From Chloroflexota bacterium (GTDB lineage Bacteria; Chloroflexota; Anaerolineae; Anaerolineales; Villigracilaceae): a stretch of 16,777 nt of DNA. Of the stretch, positions 1 through 8,731 are shown piece after piece (position 1 is the first letter of the stretch; every line of letters starts with the position of its first letter). Position numbers and translations under genes: made by a program. Under the pieces are notes generated by a model. That model saw only the letters and a program-made list of their open reading frames with translations, ran no database searches and was not told the DNA's origin. The stretch spans positions 1 through 16,777 of the forward strand of contig JAJYOH010000066.1 of NCBI GenBank assembly GCA_021796315.1, in the 5' to 3' direction.

Positions 1-30
1 GCATGCGAGTTGTGGAAGGTGGGGATTAGC

Positions 31-2451
<2,421 letters not shown>

Positions 2452-2453
<2 letters not shown>

Positions 2454-2519
2454 AGCGACACCTCCTTCAGGTTTTGGTATGGTTCGATACCCAATTTACC
2501 TGCAAGTTGGTGTCGCTTT
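2452..2519 (-). promoter_or_regulatory. Structured leader hairpin covering the ribosome binding site of the sigma-like gene
   Basis: AAAGCGACACC (2452-2462) and GGTGTCGCTTT (2509-2519) form a perfect 11-bp inverted repeat. Inside it nest CAGGT/ACCTG (2468-2472 with 2498-2502) and TTGGTAT paired with ATACCCAA. On the minus-strand transcript the 3' arm contains part of the AAGGAGG and the first bases of the TTG start. Folding would hide the initiation site. Read on the plus strand the same hairpin is followed by a run of six or more Ts, so it could also terminate transcription entering the element. Both roles are inferred from sequence alone. Confidence 0.6.
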
Positions 2520-2526
2520 TTTGTGG

Positions 2527-2560
2527 TTCTTGAGTTGCACTCCCCTATTTCTTGAGTTGC
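2527..2560. repeat. Direct repeat TTCTTGAGTTGC, two copies, 22-bp period
   Basis: TTCTTGAGTTGC occurs at 2527-2538 and again at 2549-2560, exactly two helical turns apart, upstream of the sigma-like gene. A looser third copy (ACTTGTTGCTC) follows at about 2575. The location suits a transposase- or regulator-binding site near the end of the element, but there is no direct proof. Confidence 0.5.
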
Positions 2561-2644
2561 TTATTCCTCCCCCGACTTGTTGCTCTTGCCCACAGTATTT
2601 TTTTCGGGGTCGTGCAACAAATTATGGGGGAGCATTTCATTACT

Positions 2645-3181
2645 TTAGCAATTGCTGATTTGCATAAGCGACCATTCATTACACCCCTTTATTAAACATC
2701 GGTTCAAATTCCCTTGGGGGCGCAAACCATATTGAATATAGATTCTATGCAAATCATGTAACAAAATAATCATGCGATGATCGTCCGATAACCGCTCAAT
2801 GTATTTCTGAACGCAGTCGCTCATCTCTGCCTGATCGATAACCTGTTCCAACCCCGGTGAATCCAAATCTTCTAGTTGCTCTTCCAATATATTCAATTCT
2901 GAAGTTATCTCTAATTTTTGGGATTTGAACGAAGCTTGCCGAAAGCGGTCATAGCAAACATTCGTGGCGATCCGATATAACCAGGCCTTGATAGCGGTTG
3001 GTTCTTGCAGGGCTGAAAAGTGGCGATGAACACGCAGGAAGGTTTCCTGGGTTAAGTCTTCGGCCTCTTCGGCGTGGTGGACAAGACGCAGGGTATAGCG
3101 GTAAATGGCATCAGGATATTCTTCAAATGCGTGTCCTGAGATTGATTCGCTCAGCTTTTGATGGGGGCTATCAAAATCCAT
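2645..3181 (-). CDS. ECF sigma factor with truncated region 4
   Basis: An extracytoplasmic-function sigma factor recruits RNA polymerase to stress promoters. Residues 20-82 match region 2 (YTLRLVHHAEEAEDLTQETF, then AWLYRIATNVCYDRFR). Region 4 begins normally (CVQKYIERLSDDHRMIILLHDLH, 123-145). After H145 the expected helix-turn-helix (the usual EIA..LG...GTVKSRL pattern) is missing and the tail 146-178 resembles nothing I know. None of the three frames restores it, so the gene seems to have been cut by recombination or insertion rather than by a simple frameshift. Region 4.2 recognises the -35 element, so the product is probably inactive or altered. No anti-sigma gene follows; the mobile element sits there instead. 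AGGA lies 5 nt before the ATG. Confidence 0.75.
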   Translation of the reverse strand: MDFDSPHQKLSESISGHAFEEYPDAIYRYTLRLVHHAEEAEDLTQETFLRVHRHFSALQEPTAIKAWLYRIATNVCYDRFRQASFKSQKLEITSELNILEEQLEDLDSPGLEQVIDQAEMSDCVQKYIERLSDDHRMIILLHDLHRIYIQYGLRPQGNLNRCLIKGCNEWSLMQISNC

Positions 3182-3199
3182 AACCTTCCTCGTTATAAA

Positions 3200-3231
3200 A
3201 TATCAGTTAGGTGTAACGATTATACTGATAT
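3200..3231 (-). promoter_or_regulatory. Promoter -10 and dyad upstream of the ECF sigma gene
   Basis: On the minus strand a perfect TATAAT lies at 3219-3224, about 40 bp before the ATG; no clear -35 is seen. The -10 lies within or against an 8-bp inverted repeat, ATATCAGT (3200-3207) and ACTGATAT (3224-3231), separated by 16 nt. The repeat could be an operator or a leader hairpin. Confidence 0.45.
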
Positions 3232-3340
3232 ATTTTGGGTTTATTTTCACAGCAATGGGTAACCCGGCAAGATCAAACCACAAGCGTAACGGTGTGATTA
3301 GCATGCACCGCCATATAGGCGCAGATTTGGAAATTCATAT

Positions 3341-3367
3341 AGGCATTAATGCCTGTTAGATAACAGG
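3341..3367. repeat. Two overlapping palindromes in the divergent intergenic region
   Basis: AGGCATTAATGCCT (3341-3354) is a perfect 14-bp palindrome. It shares three bases with a second dyad, CCTGTTA-GA-TAACAGG (3352-3367). CATATAGGC is also repeated directly at 3312-3320 and 3336-3344. The rest of the 374-bp gap between the ECF gene and the Met-rich protein gene shows no coding potential; its right end holds the operator and promoter described separately. These palindromes may be binding sites for a dimeric regulator, but no family can be assigned. Confidence 0.45.
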
Positions 3368-3470
3368 TGTTTCTGCGCTAACGAGAACGTTTTTGGTATG
3401 TTATGTTTGTTTTCTACACACGGATAATGCAATGGAAATAGTTCAGGCCGGCATTCAGATGCAAATAACC

Positions 3471-3524
3471 TTTACAGTATCTTTATTGTCGCTTTACAGG
3501 TACTTCAAGGTAAGAGCCTATACT
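3471..3524 (+). promoter_or_regulatory. OmpR/PhoB-type operator (four 11-bp-phased repeats) and -10 box
   Basis: TTTACA (3471), TTTATT (3482), TTTACA (3493) and TTCAAG (3504) occur at exact 11-bp intervals, each as a six-base core with a five-base spacer. A -10 box TATACT follows at 3519-3524. There is no good consensus -35, as expected of an activated promoter. With transcription starting near 3531 the boxes cover about -60 to -22. This is the arrangement known for Bacillus PhoP (TTAACA-type repeats) and PhoB. The response regulator encoded just downstream is the obvious candidate to bind here and control the Met-rich protein gene and its own operon. Confidence 0.65.
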
Positions 3525-3556
3525 AATAATGTAATCAAAACCAAAGGAGATAAAAA

Positions 3557-4429
3557 ATGAATAACGCACTTCGCAATACCCTGATTGTTCTCGCCGTTCT
3601 TGTCCTGGCGGGTGGAATTTTTATGGCTGGCAATGTGTTTGCAATGTCAAATGGCTTCGGTTCTGGCTGGATGATGGGCAACTATGGTAACAATGGCTAT
3701 GGCCCTGGCATGATGGGTGGTGATGGCAACAACAACTACGGCCCAGGTATGATGGATGGACGTGGCAACAACGGCTATGGTCCTGGAATGATGGGTGGCA
3801 ACGGTAATAACAACTACGGCCCCGGTATGATGGGTAACCAAAGCAACAACACCAATGCTGCTCCTTTGAGCGTTGATCAGGCTAAAACTTCCGCCGAAGC
3901 TTACATCAAGACCCTTGGCTTGGACGGTTTGCAGGTAAGCGAAGTCATGGTTTTTGATAACAATGCTTACGTTGTTGTCAAAGAGACCAATACTGGAAAC
4001 GGCGCATTCGAACTACTCGTCGACCCGGCATCGCAGACTGCTTACCCCGAGTTTGGCCCAAATATGATGTGGAATCTCAAATATGGTGGCTTGAATCATT
4101 CCCAAATGATGGGTGGCAGCAACGGTATGATGGGAGGCAATAACGGTATGATGGGTGGAGATGGCTGGGATACAACTGTTCCCACCGATTTATCTGCTGA
4201 AATGAATATTACCCCCGAAAAAGCCATTGAATATGCCCAGAAATATCTCGACGCCAACCTCAAAGGCGCTACTGCCGCTACTGACCCGGTAAAATTCTAT
4301 GGTTATTACACGCTCGATTTTGAGAAAGACGGAAAAGTTGCCGGGATGTTGAGCGTCAATGGTTATAGCGGGCAGGTTTTCCTGCACACCTGGCATGGGG
4401 CTTTTATTGAAGAATCTGCAATGAAATAA
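3557..4429 (+). CDS. Exported Met-rich protein with two PepSY-like domains, putative Cu(I) binder
   Basis: A 290-aa protein with an N-terminal hydrophobic segment (residues 7-29, possible cleavage after VFA or retention as an anchor). Residues 45-96 are four 13-residue repeats of the pattern NN-x-YGPGMM. A second Met cluster (183-203) has three MMGG units. Nine MM pairs are visible in all. Such Met-rich runs bind Cu(I) in other exported copper proteins. Residues about 103-165 and 215-285 each have a PepSY-like outline (an Ala-rich helix, then a strand with YVVVKE or YYTLDF, then a conserved turn). AAAGGAGA precedes the ATG. It is first in the operon, ahead of the two-component system, and is separated from it by a hairpin that may make it the most abundant product. 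It could buffer copper or present it to the kinase; neither is proven. Confidence 0.7.
   Translation: MNNALRNTLIVLAVLVLAGGIFMAGNVFAMSNGFGSGWMMGNYGNNGYGPGMMGGDGNNNYGPGMMDGRGNNGYGPGMMGGNGNNNYGPGMMGNQSNNTNAAPLSVDQAKTSAEAYIKTLGLDGLQVSEVMVFDNNAYVVVKETNTGNGAFELLVDPASQTAYPEFGPNMMWNLKYGGLNHSQMMGGSNGMMGGNNGMMGGDGWDTTVPTDLSAEMNITPEKAIEYAQKYLDANLKGATAATDPVKFYGYYTLDFEKDGKVAGMLSVNGYSGQVFLHTWHGAFIEESAMK
3689..3844 (+). repeat. Four in-frame 39-bp tandem repeats
   Basis: Four consecutive 39-bp units encode 13-residue Met-rich repeats, each with a conserved YGPGMM core. Codons differ between units, so the array has been retained rather than freshly duplicated. It is prone to gain or loss of units. Confidence 0.7.
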
Positions 4430-4441
4430 TCGGGATATGTT

Positions 4442-4492
4442 ACAGGGCGGGCGCCGCACTCCCAATGGGAAAGCGCTCGCCCTGTTTGCTTT
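4442..4492 (+). terminator. Terminator-like hairpin between the Met-rich gene and the response regulator gene
   Basis: ACAGGGCGGGCGC (4442-4454) pairs with GCGCTCGCCCTGT (4473-4485) over 13 positions with one G-U pair, followed by TTTGCTTTAT. The T run is imperfect, so it may terminate only partly and lower expression of the downstream two-component system. The regulator gene has no clear promoter of its own. Confidence 0.6.
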
Positions 4493-4509
4493 ATGAGTAC
4501 AATCTTATT

Positions 4510-5193
4510 ATGACAAAAATACTGGTTATCGACGATGAACCCTCAATCATCAATCTGGTCAGCGCCTACCTTAAGCCTGAAGGATACGAAGTCTACACCG
4601 CCGCAGACAGCAATTCCGGACTTAAAGCAGCCCAGGCCTTCAAACCTGACCTGGTTATTCTTGATTTGATGCTGCCTGGCATGGATGGGATTGAGTTGCT
4701 TTCCCGGCTGCGCCGCGAATCTGATGTATACGTTATCATGCTCACGGCACGAACTGACGAAACCGATAAAATCGTCGGGTTGTCAGTTGGAGCAGATGAT
4801 TACGTCACCAAGCCGTTCAGCCCACGCGAACTCGTTGCCCGCATCAAGGCAACACTGAGACGGCTCAAAGCGGGAAAAAGCGTCGGGGCGGATAATGTTC
4901 TACTCTCCTTCAAGCATATATGTATGGATACCGGTGCGCGAACTGTCAATGTGGATAATACACCCATCGAATTGACCGCCATCGAATTCGACCTGTTACG
5001 CGCCTTGGCCGAAAATCGCGGACGGGTGCTTACTCGCGAGCAATTGCTCGAAAAAATTTGGGGTGGCGAATATTTTGGTGAGACGCGTGTTGTGGATGTT
5101 CATCTAGGGCATGTTCGCCAAAAACTTGGGAATGATGCCATTATTACCACTGTGCGTGGCGTGGGCTACCGCTTTGAAGACGAGCCGCTTTAA
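4510..5193 (+). CDS. OmpR/PhoB-family response regulator, probable copper response
   Basis: A 227-aa cytosolic regulator with a receiver domain (1-118: acidic pair D8-D9, phospho-acceptor D52 in VILDLMLPGMDG, T79, K101 in VTKPF) and a winged-helix DNA-binding domain (about 130-225, ending TTVRGVGYRFE). The length is typical of the family. The start at 4510 gives the canonical MTKILVIDDEP N-terminus. A longer in-frame start at 4465 lies inside the upstream hairpin and is unlikely. No strong Shine-Dalgarno sequence is seen. The gene is followed 21 nt later by its kinase. Its likely target is the four-repeat operator at 3471-3509. The copper assignment rests on the Met-rich neighbours, not on the regulator itself. 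Confidence 0.9.
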   Translation: MTKILVIDDEPSIINLVSAYLKPEGYEVYTAADSNSGLKAAQAFKPDLVILDLMLPGMDGIELLSRLRRESDVYVIMLTARTDETDKIVGLSVGADDYVTKPFSPRELVARIKATLRRLKAGKSVGADNVLLSFKHICMDTGARTVNVDNTPIELTAIEFDLLRALAENRGRVLTREQLLEKIWGGEYFGETRVVDVHLGHVRQKLGNDAIITTVRGVGYRFEDEPL

Positions 5194-5214
5194 CTTTAGT
5201 AGAAAGCTACTGTC

Positions 5215-6357
5215 ATGAATTACATTCGTGAACATCTCGGCGCCAAGTTATTTCTCTCCAATCTCATTGTTGTTATGATTGGCGTTATTGTTCTTTCCAT
5301 TACCACCAACCTAACCATCCCGGTGGCTTTCAATCGTCACATGGGTGCGATGGATCAGGCTGTAATGAACGGCGGCATGGGGATGGGACCGGGCAAGGGG
5401 CAAGGAAATACGATGATGGACCCTTTGTTTGAGAATTTTCGCTCCAGTGTGCTCGAGTCGCTCACCTATGCGGCTCTGGCATCCGTTTTGGCGGCGCTGA
5501 TCGTTAGTGTGTTTATCAGCCGCCGCATTATCGCACCTGTGCGGACACTCAGCGCTGCCTCCCAACGCATTGCCGAAGGGCATTTCCTCGAACGTGTTCA
5601 GGTGATTGGAGCAGATGAAATTGCCCAACTTGCTGCTCGCTTTAACCAAATGGCAGCCCAACTTGAACAAGTCGAAGCCATGCGCCGCCAACTGATTGGA
5701 GATGTTTCCCACGAACTGCGCACACCGCTGACTTCCATCAAAGGCTACATGGAAGGATTGGTGGATGGTGTTTTGCCAGCCATTCCAGAAACCTTCAACC
5801 AAATCCACCACGAAGCCGACCGGTTGTCACGTCTTGTGGATGACCTGCAAGAATTGAGCCGCGTTGAAGCAAAAGCCTATCCTTTGGATATTCGCCCTGT
5901 AGCCGTCTCTGCCCTCGTGCAGACTACCATCAAACGGCTTTCCCCTCTGGCCGAATCCAAAAATATCAGACTCCACTTTAATCTATCTCCAGATCTCCTG
6001 CCCGTACTGGCTGACGAAGACCGTATTACCCAGGTGCTTGTCAACCTGGTTGGCAACGCACTGCTGTATACCCCTGAAGGCGGTGAGGTGATCATCGCTG
6101 GCGTACAGCGAGACGATGAAACTTGCATCTCCATCAAAGATACCGGGATGGGCATTCCGCCCGAACACCTGAAAAATCTATTCACCCGTTTCTACCGCGT
6201 GGACAAATCCCGTTCCCGGAATGCAGGGGGCGGCTCTGGAATTGGGTTGACCATTGCCAAACACCTTGTTGAAGCGCACGGCGGGCGGATTTGGGCCGAG
6301 TCGGCTGGCGATGGGCAGGGCAGCACGTTTACCTTTACTCTTAAGACTGCCAGATAA
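5215..6357 (+). CDS. Membrane sensor histidine kinase with Met-rich sensor loop
   Basis: A 380-aa kinase partner of the upstream regulator. TM helices at about 11-36 and 83-101 flank a short external loop (38-82) with seven methionines (M43, M46, M51, M55, M57, M67, M68) and H42, in a glycine-rich setting like the Met-rich protein of this operon. A HAMP domain follows (about 102-155). The dimerisation domain has phospho-acceptor H166 (DVSHELRTPL). The ATPase domain has N277 and N281 (VNLVGNALLYTP), DTGMGI (309-314), the FTRFYRVD F box and GGGSGIGLTI. All catalytic motifs are intact. The Met-rich loop suggests direct Cu(I) or Ag(I) sensing outside the membrane. A small hairpin (AGTAG/CTACT) lies just before the ATG. 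Confidence 0.88.
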   Translation: MNYIREHLGAKLFLSNLIVVMIGVIVLSITTNLTIPVAFNRHMGAMDQAVMNGGMGMGPGKGQGNTMMDPLFENFRSSVLESLTYAALASVLAALIVSVFISRRIIAPVRTLSAASQRIAEGHFLERVQVIGADEIAQLAARFNQMAAQLEQVEAMRRQLIGDVSHELRTPLTSIKGYMEGLVDGVLPAIPETFNQIHHEADRLSRLVDDLQELSRVEAKAYPLDIRPVAVSALVQTTIKRLSPLAESKNIRLHFNLSPDLLPVLADEDRITQVLVNLVGNALLYTPEGGEVIIAGVQRDDETCISIKDTGMGIPPEHLKNLFTRFYRVDKSRSRNAGGGSGIGLTIAKHLVEAHGGRIWAESAGDGQGSTFTFTLKTAR

Positions 6358-6374
6358 AAGGGGGAATCTGTCTC

Positions 6375-7343
6375 GTGAGACTCGTCATGAATATCGATAA
6401 AATGTTGCTTGCCAATCTATTTATAGCGCTGAAAACCAAGCCTTTAGCCATTCTTGCCGGCCCAGAGGAGAGCGGCAAGGAAGTGTTGGTTGAAAAACTT
6501 GCAAAAACTTTGTCGGGCAGGGGTAAGAAAAAATTACAACTTAAAATGCTTACCGGCCATCCCTGGTGGGCCAAGGGGGATAATCTATCCGGGCTTATCG
6601 AAATCCAGACCCGGTTAACATCCGAGATGGTAATGCGTATTTTTGAAGAAGTTCAACAACCTCAAAATAGCGACAAGGCATTCCTTGTTTGCTTTGCTCG
6701 TATCAGCCCGGCTGAACTTCAGAATTTTTTCGCCGACCTGGCTTTTCAGATTCAAAACAACCGTATTATGCGCCTGGGCGATATACACCTTGACGAACCG
6801 GTTCCTTTTCCCAACAACCTGTTCATTATTGGAACAATGGATACAGACGAATATCGCTGGTGGGATGTTGACTTATTGTCAAAAGCATCTGTCATTCAAA
6901 CGGGAAAATACTACAACCTGCCACAGAGCATCACTCCGAGCAAAGCGGCATCGAATAATGTGCGAGAATTGATGTCTCCTATTCGTGACCCGAACACGGC
7001 TTATAAAAGACTGAAATTACTGCTGGCCGGAGAGAAGCAGCCTTTTGGGCATTTTTTACAGGTTCAAGAAATTATGCACAACTACGATGTACCCACACCA
7101 AGCAAATTAATGGATAATGCAGTCATTTATCTTGCCAACGCCTGGTCAAGCAGTGGGGAGGGGTTTTTCGATGCAAATCTGCGCGCCAATTTCGAAATTG
7201 CAACAGACGTCCTTATTGCGCAATTATTGTTACCCTGCATCCAAAATGCACTGCAAAATTCATCAGGGTTTCGGCAGGCATTGGCGAATGTTCTCCACCT
7301 ATACTATCCCTGTTCATATGAGTATTTGAGCCAACCCCTTTAA
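6375..7343 (+). CDS. McrB-like AAA protein with degenerate ATPase motifs
   Basis: A 322-aa protein (GTG start after AGGGGG; an ATG at 6387 is an alternative) that resembles the AAA domain of McrB/dynein-related ATPases. There is a P-loop-like stretch at 27-36, a PWW...LSGLIE segment at 63-75 as in McrB proteins, and a sensor-1 strand NLFIIGTMDT at 148-157. The key residues are changed. The P-loop reads GPEESGKE, with E36 in place of Ser/Thr. The Walker B position reads FLVCF (103-107) with no Asp-Glu. The sensor-1 Asn is D156. The protein probably does not hydrolyse ATP. It follows the kinase by 17 nt, so it is likely in the same operon, but no McrC or nuclease partner is present. Its role is unknown. 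Confidence 0.55.
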   Translation: MRLVMNIDKMLLANLFIALKTKPLAILAGPEESGKEVLVEKLAKTLSGRGKKKLQLKMLTGHPWWAKGDNLSGLIEIQTRLTSEMVMRIFEEVQQPQNSDKAFLVCFARISPAELQNFFADLAFQIQNNRIMRLGDIHLDEPVPFPNNLFIIGTMDTDEYRWWDVDLLSKASVIQTGKYYNLPQSITPSKAASNNVRELMSPIRDPNTAYKRLKLLLAGEKQPFGHFLQVQEIMHNYDVPTPSKLMDNAVIYLANAWSSSGEGFFDANLRANFEIATDVLIAQLLLPCIQNALQNSSGFRQALANVLHLYYPCSYEYLSQPL

Positions 7344-7379
7344 GAATCAAAAGTAGCGAGTTTCATCCCTATTCGGTGA

Positions 7380-7407
7380 AAAGCCTCAAACCAAAGAGGC
7401 TTTTTTT
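7380..7407 (+). terminator. Rho-independent terminator after the two-component operon
   Basis: AAAGCCTC (7380-7387) and GAGGCTTT (7396-7403) form a perfect 8-bp stem with an 8-nt loop, ending in seven consecutive Ts (7401-7407). It closes the operon that starts at the Met-rich gene. Confidence 0.9.
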
Positions 7408-7433
7408 GCCTTATAAGCAGAACAGCTTATAGA
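7406..7433 (+). promoter_or_regulatory. Promoter with dyad TATAAGC-N6-GCTTATA, shared operator copy 1
   Basis: A -35-like TTGCCT (7406-7411) and -10-like TATAGA (7428-7433) are 16 bp apart. A perfect 7-bp inverted repeat fills the spacer: TATAAGC (7412-7418) and GCTTATA (7425-7431). The arrangement is nearly the same as at 8633-8660, before the CsoR-CopA operon. Confidence 0.55.
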
Positions 7434-7494
7434 CTGTTTCGCCAAGTTGCATTAAAGTTGGCAAATCAAATTCGACAAAGAGGAGCAGCTTTAT

Positions 7495-8574
7495 ATGAGA
7501 ATAAGATTTACGTTGTCAGGAATGATACTATTGCTTGGGGTAGGAATCTTTTTATCTGCCTGCAATTCAAAACCAATAGGAGAGAATCCCGTTCAAGGAA
7601 CGGTTTGGGTGGCAGATGAATATGGTAACAGCATCACTGTAATTGACGCTGCCACCAATCAAGTCATCACCACCCTTACCGGAGTGGAAGGACCACATAA
7701 CCTTCAAGTTGCGCCGGGTGGTAAGACGGTTTGGGCGATAAGTGGACACGAATCGCTGGCGCTGGCGATTGATACCAGTACTTATCAACTTCTGGGCACA
7801 GTTCCAACCGGAAAGGAACCAGCGCATATCGTCATCGCACCGAACGGCAAAACGATCTATGTTACGAATGGAGGTGGCAACACGGTCACTGTTATTGACG
7901 CAGGGACCATGCAGGTTGTTACGATCATTCCAGTTGGCGAATACCCTCATGGTCTGCGGCCTAGCCCGGATGGAAAGTGGGTATATGTTGCCAATGCCAA
8001 ATCAACAACCATAAGTGTGATCGATACTCAAACCAATACAAAAATTTCCGATATCGAGGTCGGTCAGCACCCGGTACAGGTTGGCTTTGCCCCGGACGGG
8101 AAGTTTGTTTATTTTTCGCTCAACGGCGAAAACGCTGTTGGAAAGGTGGACGTGGCCACGCGCACTTTGGTCGGAAAAGTCGAGGTTGGAATTGGCCCAA
8201 TCCAAGTCTATGTCTCACCGAACAATAAATACCTTATTGTGGCAAATCAGGGCACCAAAGATGATCCCAGCACAACGGTGTCAATCATTGATACATCCAG
8301 TTTTACCGTGGTAGGAACAGTAGAGACAGGCCAAGGCGCCCACGGAGTTGTAATTGAACCGTCCAGTCGCTTTGCCTACATCACCAATATCTACGAAAAC
8401 AATATCTCAGTTTTGGATTTGGCGCAGAAAAAGGTAATTGCGACCATTGTAAGCGGGACTGGCCCGAACGGAATTAGTTTCTCTCCACTCAGCGCGGTTG
8501 TTCCGCCAGCGAAAAATATTGCGTTACCCATGATGAATGGCGCTGATCAGAGTATGCCCGGCATGACGCCCTAA
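7495..8574 (+). CDS. YVTN-family beta-propeller lipoprotein with Met-rich tail
   Basis: A 359-aa exported lipoprotein. The signal peptide has a lipobox LSAC with the lipidated cysteine at C23. Residues about 35-335 consist of about seven repeats of roughly 42 residues, with the YVTN/NHL-type pattern (for example IYVTNGGGNTVTVIDAGT and VYVANAKSTTISVIDTQT), predicting a seven-bladed propeller on the outer face of the membrane. The C-terminus carries LPMMNGADQSMPGM, a Met-rich run like those of the two other exported proteins here. AGAGGAG lies 9 nt upstream of the ATG. It has its own promoter between two hairpins. Propellers of this type bind partners or metals; copper binding is inferred from the tail, context and shared operator. 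Confidence 0.8.
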   Translation: MRIRFTLSGMILLLGVGIFLSACNSKPIGENPVQGTVWVADEYGNSITVIDAATNQVITTLTGVEGPHNLQVAPGGKTVWAISGHESLALAIDTSTYQLLGTVPTGKEPAHIVIAPNGKTIYVTNGGGNTVTVIDAGTMQVVTIIPVGEYPHGLRPSPDGKWVYVANAKSTTISVIDTQTNTKISDIEVGQHPVQVGFAPDGKFVYFSLNGENAVGKVDVATRTLVGKVEVGIGPIQVYVSPNNKYLIVANQGTKDDPSTTVSIIDTSSFTVVGTVETGQGAHGVVIEPSSRFAYITNIYENNISVLDLAQKKVIATIVSGTGPNGISFSPLSAVVPPAKNIALPMMNGADQSMPGMTP

Positions 8575-8599
8575 AAATAAGGTGGATATTTTTTCATCT

Positions 8600-8632
8600 T
8601 TTCCCCCATCCGAGTCTATTGGATGGGGGAAA
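8600..8632 (+). terminator. Perfect 12-bp hairpin: terminator or operator
   Basis: TTTCCCCCATCC (8600-8611) and GGATGGGGGAAA (8621-8632) are perfectly complementary with a 9-nt loop. The position after the lipoprotein gene suggests a terminator, but only a weak T stretch follows. A G/C-tract dyad immediately before the -35 of an operon that encodes a CsoR-type repressor also fits a CsoR operator. It may serve both roles. Confidence 0.6.
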
Positions 8633-8662
8633 TTGTCTTATAAGCAAAAGTGCCTATATAAA
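8633..8662 (+). promoter_or_regulatory. Promoter with dyad TATAAGC-N6-GCCTATA, shared operator copy 2
   Basis: A -35-like TTGTCT (8633-8638) and a -10-like TATATA (8655-8660, or TATAAA at 8657-8662) frame TATAAGC (8640-8646) and GCCTATA (8652-8658). CTTATAAGCA is identical to 7410-7419, and spacing to both promoter hexamers is preserved. This promoter should drive the Cys/His-rich protein, the CsoR-like repressor and CopA. Confidence 0.55.
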
Positions 8663-8731
8663 AATACGCGGGATGGCGCTGGAAGGCTAAGGAACAGAGC
8701 CGTATACTGGATGCAATGATGGAGAAAAGTT

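Noticed and set aside
2474..2502. tRNA-like GGTTCGA loop inside the leader hairpin
   Set aside because: The enclosing inverted repeat spans only 68 nt, no anticodon or D arm can be drawn, and the stem lengths do not fit a tRNA.
3689..3844. CRISPR-like array suggested by regular 39-bp repeats
   Set aside because: The repeats are contiguous, in frame and encode Met-rich 13-residue units; there are no spacers or cas genes.
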